Assembly: GCF_018882055.1 (NCBI RefSeq)
Contig: NZ_JACVPF010000002.1
Span: 124,001-188,000 of the forward strand
Direction of reading: 5' to 3'
Origin: Polynucleobacter sp. es-MAR-4
Lineage (GTDB): Bacteria; Pseudomonadota; Gammaproteobacteria; Burkholderiales; Burkholderiaceae
Length of the DNA: 64,000 nucleotides
Numbering within the stretch: position 1 is the stretch's first letter; every line of letters begins with the position of its first letter. This document shows positions 46,511-57,639 of the stretch, piece after piece. Below the pieces are notes generated by a model. That model saw only the letters and a program-made list of their open reading frames with translations. It ran no database searches and was not told the origin of the DNA. A program made the position numbers and the translations under genes.

Positions 46511-48849
46511 ACCCCGCCCCCAGTTTCTTTGGCAATGACTTGCAGAACTTCTTCTTCATGCTCATTTTCATCAATGCTTTCACCAATGGCACCACCCTCA
46601 ACCAACTCTGCGGCATGGCGTAGTTGGGCTTGATACAAAGCGTAGTAAGCGCCCTTCGCATCCATCAGTGCGTCATGCGAACCAATTTCAACAATCTCGC
46701 CTTTATCCAGAACCACCAAACGATCTGCTTTTCTTAAAGTAGAAAGTCGATGGGCAATTGCGATCGTTGTACGACCTTTAACCAGATTGTCCAAAGCACG
46801 CTGAATTTCTTTTTCAGTGGTGGTATCAACCGACGAGGTGGCTTCATCCAAAATCAAAATACTTGGATTAATTAATAACGCACGTGCAATCGAAATGCGT
46901 TGACGTTCACCACCGGAAAGGGACTGACCTCGCTCACCCACCAACGAGTCGTAACCGAGTGGTAAGCGCAGAATAAATTCATGAGCATGTGCGGCACGCG
47001 CTGCTTCAATAATTTCTTCACGAGTGGCATCCGGTTTACCGTAAGCAATATTTTCTGCAATCGTGCCAAAGAATAAAAATGGCTCTTGCAAAACCAAACC
47101 TATACGTTTGCGATAGTCGGCGATTCCGATACTACGAATATCGCGCCCATCCAATGTAATAGAACCCGCGCTCACATCATAGAAGCGGCAAATCAAGTTC
47201 ACTAGAGTACTCTTACCAGAGCCGCTATGACCAACTAAACCGATCATTTCTCCAGGAGCAATATCCAAATCAATGCCTTTAGAAACCGCACGGTTACCGT
47301 ACCGGAAGCCCAAGCCACGTAAAGAGATGCCACCCTTGACTTCACCTAAAGGCGCTGGATTGATTGGCTCAGGCACGCTGGAAACGTGATCCAAAATATC
47401 AAAAATACGCTTAGCTCCAGCAGCTGCTTTTTGCGTATGAGAAACGATGCGACTCATGGAATCTAGTCGAATATAGAAACGTCCAATGTAGGCCAAAAAG
47501 GCAATCAATACACCGACGGTAACTTTTTGATGCGCCACCTGCCAAATACCAAAACCCCACACAACTAAGAGGCCAGTTTCGGTTAAGAGTGTGACGGTTG
47601 GCGAAAACAATCCCCAGACGCGATTGACGCGATCATTGATTTGTAAATTGTGTTTATTGGAGTCGACAAAACGCTTGAGCTCACGATCTTCTTGGGCAAA
47701 GGCTTTCACTACTCGAATGCCTGGAATCGTATCGGCCAGAATATTGGTTACCTCAGACCACACACGATCAATCTTTTCGAAACCAAAGCGCAGTTTGTCG
47801 CGCACCACATGAATCATCCAAACGATAAATGGCAATGGCGCCAAAGTGACTAATGCAAGCAAAGGATCAATTGACACCAAAATTGCTGCCGTCATGGTGA
47901 TCATGATGACGTCGGTCGCAAAGTCCAAAGCGTAGAGCGATAGGAATACGCATATGCGGTCTGTCTCAGCGCCAATACGCGCAATCAAGTCACCCGTTCT
48001 TTTGCCGCCGAAATATTCCAAAGAGAGTTTGAGTAAATGCTCAAACGTCGTATTGCGCAAATCAGCGCCAATGCGCTCACTTACCAATGCAAGAAGATAG
48101 GTTTTCCACCAACCGAGTCCCCAAGCCACGATTGCCGCAGCAAATAAAGCCAAGAGGTACTTGCTAGCCAAATGGAAATCAATCGGATTACCTTTTTCAT
48201 ATGGAATCAGCACATGATCCATTAGGGGCATCGTTAAATAGGGCGGAATTAAGGTGGCACCGGTTGAGAGCAGGGTTAGGACAAAACCGAGCAAAAGCTC
48301 TTTTTTGTAGGGGCGGGCAAAGCGCCACAGCTTAAATAAGGTCCAAGTGGATGGAGGTACATCCACCTCGGGATCACACGTCGGACAAGCGTCTGAATTA
48401 GCTGGTTTAGGGCTCAAGCAGACTGGGCAAACCTGCTTATCGTATTCAGAAGCTTCAGACTCATTACTGACCTGATCGCCTCTCATTAGCTGCCTAAAGC
48501 TACTTTGCAGGCGCAAGACTTGGGGGTTGACGGCTAAGGTGAAGTACCAAAGCCTCAAAAGACTAGTCTCGGACTCCAGCTTGAGATGGCCTACACCAGC
48601 ATGATCGCCATGCAAGAGATGAGCCCCAGGGCTAATAGGCCAGAATTCTGAACGGGTACCGTCCGTCCAAAATAGACCGGTAGGAATTAAGCAAAGCAGG
48701 CTTTTTTCAAAGCGCATTTCACCATCTAAATCGAGCTCAACCCATGCCAGTATTGAGTTAAGGCCTTTTACCGGGGATTGGGGAGCCTCTAAAACGCTAG
48801 CCCAATGACTTGGCGAAGGGGGCGCGGATAGGGAAATTTCTGGCTTCAT
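46507..48849 (-). CDS. ABC transporter (membrane + ATPase) with zinc ribbon, cyanophycin-associated
   Basis: This 780-residue fusion has an unusual N-terminal domain of about 135 residues, then a zinc-ribbon segment CPVCLSPKPANSDACPTC at about 137-154. A six-helix ABC exporter domain follows (about 170-460). The ATPase has GLVGHSGSGKSTLVNLI (Walker A, near 538), LSGGERQRISIARALL (signature) and ILILDEATSS (Walker B). The layout is that of the type I exporters linked to cyanophycin genes. The substrate, perhaps a product of cyanophycin turnover, is unknown. Confidence 0.88.
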   Translation of the reverse strand: MKPEISLSAPPSPSHWASVLEAPQSPVKGLNSILAWVELDLDGEMRFEKSLLCLIPTGLFWTDGTRSEFWPISPGAHLLHGDHAGVGHLKLESETSLLRLWYFTLAVNPQVLRLQSSFRQLMRGDQVSNESEASEYDKQVCPVCLSPKPANSDACPTCDPEVDVPPSTWTLFKLWRFARPYKKELLLGFVLTLLSTGATLIPPYLTMPLMDHVLIPYEKGNPIDFHLASKYLLALFAAAIVAWGLGWWKTYLLALVSERIGADLRNTTFEHLLKLSLEYFGGKRTGDLIARIGAETDRICVFLSLYALDFATDVIMITMTAAILVSIDPLLALVTLAPLPFIVWMIHVVRDKLRFGFEKIDRVWSEVTNILADTIPGIRVVKAFAQEDRELKRFVDSNKHNLQINDRVNRVWGLFSPTVTLLTETGLLVVWGFGIWQVAHQKVTVGVLIAFLAYIGRFYIRLDSMSRIVSHTQKAAAGAKRIFDILDHVSSVPEPINPAPLGEVKGGISLRGLGFRYGNRAVSKGIDLDIAPGEMIGLVGHSGSGKSTLVNLICRFYDVSAGSITLDGRDIRSIGIADYRKRIGLVLQEPFLFFGTIAENIAYGKPDATREEIIEAARAAHAHEFILRLPLGYDSLVGERGQSLSGGERQRISIARALLINPSILILDEATSSVDTTTEKEIQRALDNLVKGRTTIAIAHRLSTLRKADRLVVLDKGEIVEIGSHDALMDAKGAYYALYQAQLRHAAELVEGGAIGESIDENEHEEEVLQVIAKETGGGV

Positions 48850-49059
48850 TAGTCCTAAAAGTATAGTGGAGCTAGATTTTTTAGATTTAGTAACTGTGTC
48901 AACTTTACGGGGCAGAAAGCCGTTAAATTAATGAAGTAGGCTTTTTTATGTATTTTTGCTAATTTTGTGGATTTTGAATAATTACTAGAACCAGAGAGAT
49001 AGTCTGAGTCATCCCCGCCCTCACCTTCTGAGGCGGCGCTGAGATTCCCCATTCCACAT

Positions 49060-51252
49060 ATGCCCCAATTACTAGATAAAACCATTGAGATCTTGAGTGT
49101 CAAGCATCTCCGCGGCCCCAATATGTGGACTTACCATCCCGTTATTGAGGTTTGGCTCGATATTGGCGAATTGGAGGATTTCCCCTCCAACCTCATTCCT
49201 GGTTTTTATGACCGCCTGGTCAAAGCGCTACCAAGTCTTCAAGAACATCGCTGCAGCTATGGCGAAGCTGGTGGATTTCTCAAAAGAGTAGAAGAAGGCA
49301 CATGGCCAGCTCATATTCTCGAGCACCTGACCTTGGAATTACAAAATTTAGCCGGCATCCCCGGTGGCTTTGGTAAAGCGCGTGATGGTGATCGTCGCGG
49401 AGTTTACAAAGTCATGGTGAGTGCAATTAACGAAGAAGTTACCCTCACTGCACTCAAATACGCTCGTGACCTCTATCTTGCTTTAGCCCAGGATACAAAG
49501 GATCCTGTTGCTCTAGTGAGCACCATTATTGAAGAACTGCGTGAGCTTGGTGACGATCTATTGCTTGGGCCAAGCACTGCTTGCATTGTGAATGCAGCTG
49601 AAGAGCGCGGCATTCCTTCTATTCGTTTATCTGAAGGTAACCTGGTTCAACTTGGTTACGGTGCTAAACAACGTCGCATCTGGACTGCTGAAACCGATCA
49701 AACTAGCGCCATCGCTGAAACGATTTCTCGAGATAAAGATCTCACCAAAAGTCTTCTGTCTAGCGCAGGAGTCCCTACTCCTGAAGGTCGCACAGTGACT
49801 AGCGCAGATGATGCATGGGAAGCGGCACAAGATATTGGGCTACCAGTCGTAGTGAAGCCAATTGATGGAAATCATGGTCGCGGCGTGTTTATTAATCTGT
49901 ATACCCAGCAAGAAATTGAAGCGGCCTATGCCGTCGCAATTGATGAGGGTAGCGAAGTTCTAGTAGAGCGTCACATCATTGGTGATGAGCATCGCCTACT
50001 CGTAGTTGGCAACAAAGTAGTTGCAGCCGCCAAGGGTGAAACCGTTTGGGTTACTGGCGATGGCAAACATACCGTACTTGAGCTGATTCAGATTCAGATC
50101 AATTCTGACCCGCGTCGCGGCACCACTGAAGAGTGCCCTCTCAATCCAGTGCGCATTGACTCTGCAGTAGAGCTAGAGTTAGCGCGTCAAAAATTGACTG
50201 GCGCTAGTATTCCAAGCGTAGATCAAAAAGTGCTCATTCAAAGCAATGGCAACGTAGCGTTTGATGTCACCGACTTAGTTCATCCGGAAGTAGCTAGTCA
50301 AGTTGCGCTAGCCGCCCGCGTTGTGGGTCTGGAGATTGCCGGCGTTGACCTTGTTGCACAAGACATTAGCAGGCCATTAGACGAACAAAATGCAGCTATT
50401 GTGGAAGTGAATGCTGGTCCTGGTTTATTGATGCATTTAAAGCCAGCCAGCGGCAAACCACAACCGGTTGGCAAAGAAATTGCAAGCCACCTCTTTCCGC
50501 CGGGAGCTGATTTCCGCATTCCAGTAGTCGGCGTCTGCGGTGCTCGCGGCAAAACTCCTGTTGCCGAAATGATTGCTCACTTCTTGCGACTCACCAATCT
50601 GTATGTTGGCTTATCTTGCAGTAAAGGTTTATTTTTCGGCCATCGCTCAATTCAAAAAAGTAATGCTGCCAACTGGGAAAATGCCCGTCGCACTTTATTA
50701 AATCGTGCAGTTGAAGCAGCCGTAATCGAAAATAACAATCTGTCTATGTTGATAGAAGGTCTTGCTTATGACCGCTGCCAAGTAGGCGTTGTTTTGAACG
50801 TTGATCCAAAGGCTAACTTTCCTCAATACGCTATTTACGATGAAGATCAAGTATTTAGCATTGTGAGAACTCAAGTGGATGTGGTGTTGCCAACGGGAGT
50901 GGCTGTTCTCAACGCAGATGACCCGATGGTTGCCAGCATGGCTGAGCTATCTGATGGCGAAGTCATCTTCTTTACCCAAGATTCTGCATCTCCGATTGCG
51001 CAAGAGCATCTCAAGAATGGTGGTCGCGTCGTAATGATCGGCAATCAACAAATCATCCTAAAGTCTGCCAAGCATGATCAAAAGAGTATTCCAGTGCCAC
51101 GCAACTCTGAGCCTACCGCCAGCGAGCCATGGAAACCCATGAATCTTGGTGCTGCGATTGCTGCAGCGTGGGCTTTAGATATTCCGTTCAACGTTATCGA
51201 AGCTGGTGCCGAAACCTTTGTTTCTGATGCCAGCGTTCCAGTAGGGGTTTAA
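49060..51252 (+). CDS. Cyanophycin synthetase-like protein CphA' (short form)
   Basis: This 730-residue protein has the N-terminal CphA domain (about 1-160), an ATP-grasp domain with PVVVKPIDGNHGRGV, and a Mur-ligase-like domain. Its P-loop reads GARGKTP (about 493) where active CphA has GTNGKTTT. The C-terminal Mur subdomain present in the next gene is mostly absent. Betaproteobacteria often have this truncated paralogue beside cphA, and both may act together. It lies directly upstream of cphA, so they form one transcript. Confidence 0.9.
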   Translation: MPQLLDKTIEILSVKHLRGPNMWTYHPVIEVWLDIGELEDFPSNLIPGFYDRLVKALPSLQEHRCSYGEAGGFLKRVEEGTWPAHILEHLTLELQNLAGIPGGFGKARDGDRRGVYKVMVSAINEEVTLTALKYARDLYLALAQDTKDPVALVSTIIEELRELGDDLLLGPSTACIVNAAEERGIPSIRLSEGNLVQLGYGAKQRRIWTAETDQTSAIAETISRDKDLTKSLLSSAGVPTPEGRTVTSADDAWEAAQDIGLPVVVKPIDGNHGRGVFINLYTQQEIEAAYAVAIDEGSEVLVERHIIGDEHRLLVVGNKVVAAAKGETVWVTGDGKHTVLELIQIQINSDPRRGTTEECPLNPVRIDSAVELELARQKLTGASIPSVDQKVLIQSNGNVAFDVTDLVHPEVASQVALAARVVGLEIAGVDLVAQDISRPLDEQNAAIVEVNAGPGLLMHLKPASGKPQPVGKEIASHLFPPGADFRIPVVGVCGARGKTPVAEMIAHFLRLTNLYVGLSCSKGLFFGHRSIQKSNAANWENARRTLLNRAVEAAVIENNNLSMLIEGLAYDRCQVGVVLNVDPKANFPQYAIYDEDQVFSIVRTQVDVVLPTGVAVLNADDPMVASMAELSDGEVIFFTQDSASPIAQEHLKNGGRVVMIGNQQIILKSAKHDQKSIPVPRNSEPTASEPWKPMNLGAAIAAAWALDIPFNVIEAGAETFVSDASVPVGV

Positions 51253-53823
51253 TTGGAAATCACCCGTATTCGCATGTTGCGCGGCCCGAATTTATGGAGC
51301 CGCCATACCGCCTTAGAGGCAATTGTTTCTTGCGATGAAACAGAACGCTCAATCGATTCCATTCCTCAGTTTGAGATCAAAATACGTGAACGCTTTCCCC
51401 AATTAGGCAGCATGCGTCGTGGCGGACACAATGAGATTTTGTCTTTAGCACATGCACTTGAACATGCTGCTTTAGGCCTTCAGTCCCAAGCAGGCTGCCC
51501 AGTAACCTTCAGTCGCACAGTGCAAACTGTTGATGCTGGTGTCTATCAAGTCGTGGTGGAGTACACCGAAGAAGTTGTTGGTCGCATGGCCTTTGACTTT
51601 GCTTTTGGGTTAATCCAAGCAACCCTCAGTGACGTGCCATTTGATTTAGCGGCCGCTCTCTCCGAATTGGAAGCTTTGTATGAAGATGTCCGCCTTGGAC
51701 CAAGCACTGGATCTATCGTTGATGCTGCCGTACAAAGAAATATCCCTTATCGCCGCATGACTGAAGGCAGCATGGTGCAGTTTGGTTGGGGTAGCAAACA
51801 AAAGCGTATTCAAGCTGCTGAGACTAGCGACACCAGTGCAATCGCAGAAGCTATTGCACAAGATAAAGAGCTCACCAAGAACCTATTAGCAGCAGCAGGC
51901 GTATCCGTTCCAATCGGTGAAGTAGTAACTACTGCGGATGATGCGTGGCGTGCAGCCCAAAAGATTGGCGGCCCCATTGTTCTGAAACCTAAGGACGGTA
52001 ATCAAGGCAAAGGTGTTGTTGCCAACATTCAAACAGAAGCTGAGGTACGTGCTGGCTTTGTAGTTACTCAAGCCTTCGGACGCGAAACCATTGTTGAGCG
52101 CTACTTACCCGGCGCTGACTATCGCTTGCTGGTGGTAGGTAATCGCCTATCCGCCGCAGCACGTCGCGAACCCGCCCAAGTTGTTGGTGATGGCAAGCAT
52201 ACCGTCACCGAACTGGTTGAACTAGAAAACAAAAATCCATTGCGCGGCGATGGTCATGCCACTGCATTAACCAAGATTCGTTTTGATGACATCGCTCTTG
52301 CGCATTTAGCCAGCAATGGCTCAAGCCCTCAGTATGTTCCCAAGACCGGTGAGCGTGTTTTACTTCGCAATAACGCCAATCTCAGCACTGGTGGCACCGC
52401 CACCGATGTGACTGATGACGTTCACCCTGATGTTGCTGCCAGCGCAATTGCTGCCGCACAAATGATTGGCTTAGATATTGCTGGTGTCGACATACTGTGT
52501 GAGGCGATTTACAAGCCTTTAGAGACTCAAGGTGGTGGCATTGTCGAAGTGAATGCTGCACCAGGCCTACGCATGCATCTCAAACCTTCCTATGGCAAGA
52601 GCCGCCCTGTTGGCGAAGATATCGTCAACATGATGTATCCACTAGGTGAAGATGGCCGTATTCCAGTCGTAGCCGTGACTGGTACTAACGGTAAAACTAC
52701 AACCGTTCGACTTATCTCTCATTTACTGAATGAGACTGGCCTGCGCGTCGGTATGACGACTACTGATGGTGTGTACATTAACCATCGCTTAATTGATTCT
52801 GGTGACTGCAGTGGCCCCAAGAGCGCTCGTAATGTCCTCATGCACCCGGATGTTGATGCTGCCGTACTAGAAACAGCCCGTGGCGGAATGTTACGTGAGG
52901 GCCTTGGCTTCGATCGTTGCGAAGTTGCTGTAGTGACAAACATTGGAGAAGGAGACCACCTAGGTCTTAATTACATCACTAGCGTAGAAGACTTAGCGAT
53001 TCTGAAACGCGTTATTGTGATGAACGTTGCACCAACCGGCGCTGCAGTTCTTAACGCTGCCGATCCAATAGTTGTAAAGATGGGTGATGTTTGCACTGGT
53101 CGCGTGATTTTCTTTGCACAGAATCAACACCACCCTGTCATTGCAGCCCACCGCGCCAAGAATAAAAAAGTCATCTTCTTTGATGGTACTTATATCGTCT
53201 GCTCAAAAGGAGCGCGCGTACTTTTCCGCTTCCCTGTGAGCGAGATTCCACTGACTCAAAATGGTGTTTTAGGTTTCCAAATTGAAAATGCAATGGCCTC
53301 TATTGGTGCCGCCTGGGCTTTAGGGCTAGATGCTGAAAAAATTGCGCGCGGACTGCATTCTTTTGAAAGCTCTGCCAATGCCGTACCAGGACGTTTTAAT
53401 CAATTCCAGCACAATGGCGCCACTGTGATTGCTGACTATGGTCACAACCCAGATGCCATGCGTGCTTTAGCAAGCGCTATCGAAGCCATGAAGCCCAAGA
53501 AGAGTCACGTTGTGATTAGTGGCGCAGGTGATCGCCGCGATGAAGATATTCGTGATTTAACGCGCATTCTTGGCAATAGTTTTGACAATGTCATTCTCTA
53601 TCAAGACCAGTGTCAACGTGGTCGAGAAGATGGAGAAGTTCTTAAACTTTTACAAGAAGGTTTGGTGGGTACCAAGAAAGCCAAACAGGTTAAAGAAATC
53701 ACTGGTGAATTCCTTGCAATCGATACCGCCCTCAATGATTTATCTGCTGGCGACATCTGTCTAATTCTCATTGACCAAGTAGAGGAATCTCTGGCCTACC
53801 TTAAAGAGAAGGTTCGGCCCTAG
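51253..53823 (+). CDS. cphA: Cyanophycin synthetase
   Basis: A TTG directly after the CphA' stop starts an 856-residue enzyme of normal length, beginning EITRIRMLRGPNLWSRHTA. An ATP-grasp domain (PIVLKPKDGNQGKGV, about 240) adds the aspartate backbone. The Mur-like ligase has VTGTNGKTTT (about 474) and HNPDAMRAL for the second addition, of arginine. A second CphA' product may alter the primer or branch specificity. A terminator follows. Confidence 0.95.
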   Translation: MEITRIRMLRGPNLWSRHTALEAIVSCDETERSIDSIPQFEIKIRERFPQLGSMRRGGHNEILSLAHALEHAALGLQSQAGCPVTFSRTVQTVDAGVYQVVVEYTEEVVGRMAFDFAFGLIQATLSDVPFDLAAALSELEALYEDVRLGPSTGSIVDAAVQRNIPYRRMTEGSMVQFGWGSKQKRIQAAETSDTSAIAEAIAQDKELTKNLLAAAGVSVPIGEVVTTADDAWRAAQKIGGPIVLKPKDGNQGKGVVANIQTEAEVRAGFVVTQAFGRETIVERYLPGADYRLLVVGNRLSAAARREPAQVVGDGKHTVTELVELENKNPLRGDGHATALTKIRFDDIALAHLASNGSSPQYVPKTGERVLLRNNANLSTGGTATDVTDDVHPDVAASAIAAAQMIGLDIAGVDILCEAIYKPLETQGGGIVEVNAAPGLRMHLKPSYGKSRPVGEDIVNMMYPLGEDGRIPVVAVTGTNGKTTTVRLISHLLNETGLRVGMTTTDGVYINHRLIDSGDCSGPKSARNVLMHPDVDAAVLETARGGMLREGLGFDRCEVAVVTNIGEGDHLGLNYITSVEDLAILKRVIVMNVAPTGAAVLNAADPIVVKMGDVCTGRVIFFAQNQHHPVIAAHRAKNKKVIFFDGTYIVCSKGARVLFRFPVSEIPLTQNGVLGFQIENAMASIGAAWALGLDAEKIARGLHSFESSANAVPGRFNQFQHNGATVIADYGHNPDAMRALASAIEAMKPKKSHVVISGAGDRRDEDIRDLTRILGNSFDNVILYQDQCQRGREDGEVLKLLQEGLVGTKKAKQVKEITGEFLAIDTALNDLSAGDICLILIDQVEESLAYLKEKVRP

Positions 53824-53858
53824 TCATTTGATTCATTTTCAGATGATCGCCTTAAATA

Positions 53859-53887
53859 AAAAAGCCCAATCACTGATTGGGCTTTTT
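53859..53887. terminator. Bidirectional terminator between cphA and fbp
   Basis: AAAAAGCCCAATC and GATTGGGCTTTTT form a 13-bp stem with a 3-base loop between convergent genes, so it can end both transcripts. It lies 35 bp after the cphA stop. Confidence 0.88.
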
Positions 53888-53922
53888 GTTGGGTGCTATT
53901 GGCTTTGATTACGGCAGATGCA

Positions 53923-54933
53923 TTAAGCCTGAGAATGGTAATGTTGCAAACGCTCAATCTCCTCTTTGGATCCCAGCATGACAGAAACGCGCTCATGCAA
54001 CTCAGTAGGAACCATATCCATAATCAACTGATCACCATTGGTCGATGCACCACCAGCCTGCTCAACCAAGAAACTCATCGGATTTGCCTCATACATCAAA
54101 CGAAGCTTACCCGGCTTGTGTGGCTCACGTTGATCCCATGGATACATAAAGATGCCGCCACGCGATAAGACGCGATGTACGTCGGCAACCATGGATGCAA
54201 TCCAACGCATATTGAAATCCTTATCGCGTTCGCCACTGACGCCAGCCAAGCACTCATCAACGTAGCGACGCACAGGCTCAGCCCAATGACGCATATTCGA
54301 CATATTGATAGCAAACTCTTTGGTTGAGTGAGCAATCTCTACTGCATGCTTAATTAAAACAAATTCACCAGTTACTTTATTGAGGGTGAACATCACTACG
54401 CCATCACCCAGAGTTAATGCCATGGTGGTTTGTGGACCATACACAACGTAACCAGCTGCCACCTGGTGACGGCCTGACAATAAGAAATCCTCTGTCTGCA
54501 AAGGTGCCACAGGATCTTGTTTCTTGAGTACAGAAAAAATAGTGCCGATGGATACATTCACATCGATATTAGAAGAGCCATCTAATGGATCAAATAGCAA
54601 TAAGTAGTCGCCAGTTCCTTGAACCGGAAGTGGTAACTCCATCTCTTCAGAAGCAAGACCAGCCAATGATTTACATCCCTGTACACCATCGATTAATAGG
54701 TCGTTAGCAATCACATCCAATTTTTGCTGAACTTCGCCCTGGACATTGCCCGTTCCCGCAGAGCCCAATAAGCCAATTAAGGCGCCTTGAGCAACTTCAT
54801 GACTTAATGTGGAACAAGTGTTTGCAACAGCAAGCAACAACTCTTGCAATCCAGCGGGGATGGCTGCACCCTGAACCTTGGTGGATTCTAGGTATTGCTT
54901 GAAATTGGTATTAAAAGTACTTGAAGCGCTCAA
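53923..54933 (-). CDS. fbp: Fructose-1,6-bisphosphatase, class I
   Basis: This 336-residue enzyme hydrolyses fructose-1,6-bisphosphate in gluconeogenesis. It has the metal motif [13 protein letters not shown] and the loop [10 protein letters not shown]; the C-terminal [18 protein letters not shown] is characteristic of class I. Length is normal. It is convergent with cphA and lies 54 bp after pepN in the same direction. Confidence 0.95.
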   Translation of the reverse strand: MSASSTFNTNFKQYLESTKVQGAAIPAGLQELLLAVANTCSTLSHEVAQGALIGLLGSAGTGNVQGEVQQKLDVIANDLLIDGVQGCKSLAGLASEEMELPLPVQGTGDYLLLFDPLDGSSNIDVNVSIGTIFSVLKKQDPVAPLQTEDFLLSGRHQVAAGYVVYGPQTTMALTLGDGVVMFTLNKVTGEFVLIKHAVEIAHSTKEFAINMSNMRHWAEPVRRYVDECLAGVSGERDKDFNMRWIASMVADVHRVLSRGGIFMYPWDQREPHKPGKLRLMYEANPMSFLVEQAGGASTNGDQLIMDMVPTELHERVSVMLGSKEEIERLQHYHSQA

Positions 54934-54987
54934 AAGGAGTTTCTCCGTGATGGGTTTAGTTCTGTATGGACTCTATTTTGCCTTGTT

Positions 54988-57606
54988 CTAGCCGACTGAA
55001 TTGCCTAAAGCCTTAGAAACCACCTCTTTTACATCAGGAGAGAGGGTTTCGCAGGCCGCAACCCGCCTTAGGGCTGACAGCATCTGCTCCTGATAACTCG
55101 GGGCAAATTGACGCCAGCGATCCAATCCTCTGGCTAAACGAGCAGCAACCTGAGGATTGATTGGATCTAAGGCAAGAACGGATTCAGCCCAAAATGCATA
55201 ACCACTGCCATCCACTTGATGAAAGCTGGCAGGGTTGTTCATACAAAAAGCATGGATAACACTACGAACCCGGTTTGGATTATTCATCTTGAACGCATCA
55301 TGCTCACGCAAGCGCTTGACTTCATCCAAGGTGGATTCAGCATGAGCGACTGGCGGCCTACTCGATTGCAATGCAAACCACTTATCAATCACCAAAGCAT
55401 CATCAGCAAATCGAGTATAAAAATCTTCCAGACAAGCTGCAGCTGCTTTGCATCCATGAATCACCAAGCCAGCCAGTGCCGCATAACGATCGGTCATGTT
55501 GTCAGCATTCTGATATTGATTCACTGCCATTGGAGCCCAAATCAGCGGATCCGCTTCAAGCAGCATACTTAATGCAAGATTCTTCAGCGCACGCTTACCA
55601 GCACTTACTGCATCCGGATTAAATGGTCCCGGCGTTTGCATCTGCTGGTAGAGGGCTGCCCACTCAATTCGCAACTCGGTTGCAATAGCGTGACGGAAAG
55701 CACGACGGGCAGCATAAATCCTTTGGGGATCAACGCTTGCGCACTGTTCATATAGATAAGTCTCGGCAGGCAAAGTCAGTACCAGCTCTTTGAATGCAGG
55801 ATCTAACTCCGGATCGGTCAAAAGGGTGCGATAAGCCTCAATCAACTCCTTATCAGGCAAGCGATTAGCCAAAATCATTTGCATTGCAAGTTTTTGACCA
55901 GCTTCCCAGCGATTAAAAGCATCGTCATCGCTCGAGAACATAGTTAACAGGTCGGCCTCACTTTGATCAAAATCCAAATTAATCGGGGCTGAAAAATTAC
56001 GATTGATCGACAGCACTGGGCGACTCGTCACTTGATCAAAAGTCCAAGTTTGCTGATCTTGAGTCAATTCCAATAATGTCTCGACCTGGTCATCTGCAGG
56101 AGTTAACAAGCGCATCTTCAATGGAATGTGAAACGGCTTACTCTCTTTATGCTCTGTATTTGCTGCCGGGTTTTGAGTCAAAGTAATTTGATATTGCTTT
56201 GTATTCGCATCGTAGGACTCTTCCACCTTAACCTTCGGAGTGCCCGCTTGGCTATACCAATTCTTAAACTGAGAAAGATCACGGCCATTAGCATCTGCCA
56301 TAGCAGCTAAGAAATCATCACAGGTCACCGCTTGACCATCGTGACGCTTGAAGTAGAGATCCATGCCCTTACGGAAGCCATCCATGCCCAGCAGGGTTTG
56401 ATACATGCGCACGACTTCAGCACCCTTCTCATACACGGTCACGGTATAGAAGTTATTGATCTCTTGATATTCGTCTGGACGAATTGGGTGCGCCATCGGA
56501 CCCGCGTCCTCAGGGAACTGTAGTTGACGCAATAAACGCACATCCTCAATACGCTTTACCGCCCTCCCAGACTCACTACCCATTTGATCAGCAGAAAACT
56601 CTTGATCACGGAATACCGTCAAACCCTCTTTAAGGGAAAGCTGAAACCAATCACGGCAAGTCACTCGGTTACCAGTCCAGTTATGGAAGTATTCATGGGC
56701 AACTACGCTTTCGATATTGGCAAAGTCAGCATCTGTTGCCGTCTCTGGCTGTGCGAGTACAAATTTGGTATTGAAAACATTGAGACCTTTGTTTTCCATC
56801 GCACCCATATTGAAATCACCTACCGCCACAATCATGAAGCGTTCGAGATCGAGCTCGAGACCATAGCGTTTTTCATCCCAATGTATCGAGGCAATCAAAG
56901 AATCCATCGCATGACGGGTCTTCTTTAAGTCATGTGGCTCAACCCAGATTTGCAATAACTTCTTAGCGCCACTACTAGTGGTGATGGTTTCTTCAATGCA
57001 TTCGAGCTTACCGGCTACCAAAGCAAACAAATAAGACGGCTTTGGAAATGGGTCTTCCCAAACTGCGCTATGCCAGCCATTCGGTAATTTTTCAGTACTA
57101 ATGAGATTGCCGTTGGATAGCAACACAGGGTAATCTGCCTCACGAGCTCGGAGCGTTACACGATAGCGCGCCATCACATCCGGTCTATCTAGGAAGTAAG
57201 TGATTTTTCTAAATCCCTCAGCTTCGCACTGAGTAAAGAAATTTCCATTCGAGACATACAAGCCCATCAGTGAGGTATTTTTCTCGGGCACACAAACGCA
57301 GATGATCTCAACAACGAAAGCTTGCTTGCCTTCATTGGGCAGCGCATGAATCGTTAATGTTTCTGGCGTCAGTTCAAATTGACGATGGGCTTCGCCATTA
57401 ATACGCAAACTCACAAACTCGAGTTCATGACCCTGCAAGACCAAAGGTGCGCCAGACTCATGACCAGCACCAGGCAGCACCTCTAGGCGACTCTTCACAA
57501 TCGTCCTGGCGGGATCTAAAGCAATATCTAACTCAACCTGAGAAAAGGTGTAATTGGGAGCGCGGTATTCGAGCCTGCGAAAGCTTTGTGGCAGATCAGT
57601 TTTCAT
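54988..57606 (-). CDS. pepN: Aminopeptidase N
   Basis: This 872-residue M1 metallopeptidase has GAMENKGLN (substrate N-terminus recognition, about 255) and HEYFHNWTGNRVTCRDWF with zinc ligands His, His and the downstream Glu in LKEGLTVF. The C-terminal alpha-helical domain is complete. It removes N-terminal residues from peptides in the cytoplasm. Length is normal for the bacterial family. Confidence 0.96.
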   Translation of the reverse strand: MKTDLPQSFRRLEYRAPNYTFSQVELDIALDPARTIVKSRLEVLPGAGHESGAPLVLQGHELEFVSLRINGEAHRQFELTPETLTIHALPNEGKQAFVVEIICVCVPEKNTSLMGLYVSNGNFFTQCEAEGFRKITYFLDRPDVMARYRVTLRAREADYPVLLSNGNLISTEKLPNGWHSAVWEDPFPKPSYLFALVAGKLECIEETITTSSGAKKLLQIWVEPHDLKKTRHAMDSLIASIHWDEKRYGLELDLERFMIVAVGDFNMGAMENKGLNVFNTKFVLAQPETATDADFANIESVVAHEYFHNWTGNRVTCRDWFQLSLKEGLTVFRDQEFSADQMGSESGRAVKRIEDVRLLRQLQFPEDAGPMAHPIRPDEYQEINNFYTVTVYEKGAEVVRMYQTLLGMDGFRKGMDLYFKRHDGQAVTCDDFLAAMADANGRDLSQFKNWYSQAGTPKVKVEESYDANTKQYQITLTQNPAANTEHKESKPFHIPLKMRLLTPADDQVETLLELTQDQQTWTFDQVTSRPVLSINRNFSAPINLDFDQSEADLLTMFSSDDDAFNRWEAGQKLAMQMILANRLPDKELIEAYRTLLTDPELDPAFKELVLTLPAETYLYEQCASVDPQRIYAARRAFRHAIATELRIEWAALYQQMQTPGPFNPDAVSAGKRALKNLALSMLLEADPLIWAPMAVNQYQNADNMTDRYAALAGLVIHGCKAAAACLEDFYTRFADDALVIDKWFALQSSRPPVAHAESTLDEVKRLREHDAFKMNNPNRVRSVIHAFCMNNPASFHQVDGSGYAFWAESVLALDPINPQVAARLARGLDRWRQFAPSYQEQMLSALRRVAACETLSPDVKEVVSKALGNSVG

Positions 57607-57639
57607 AGGGCAATTTTAAGCCCCATGCAAAAATTTGAC

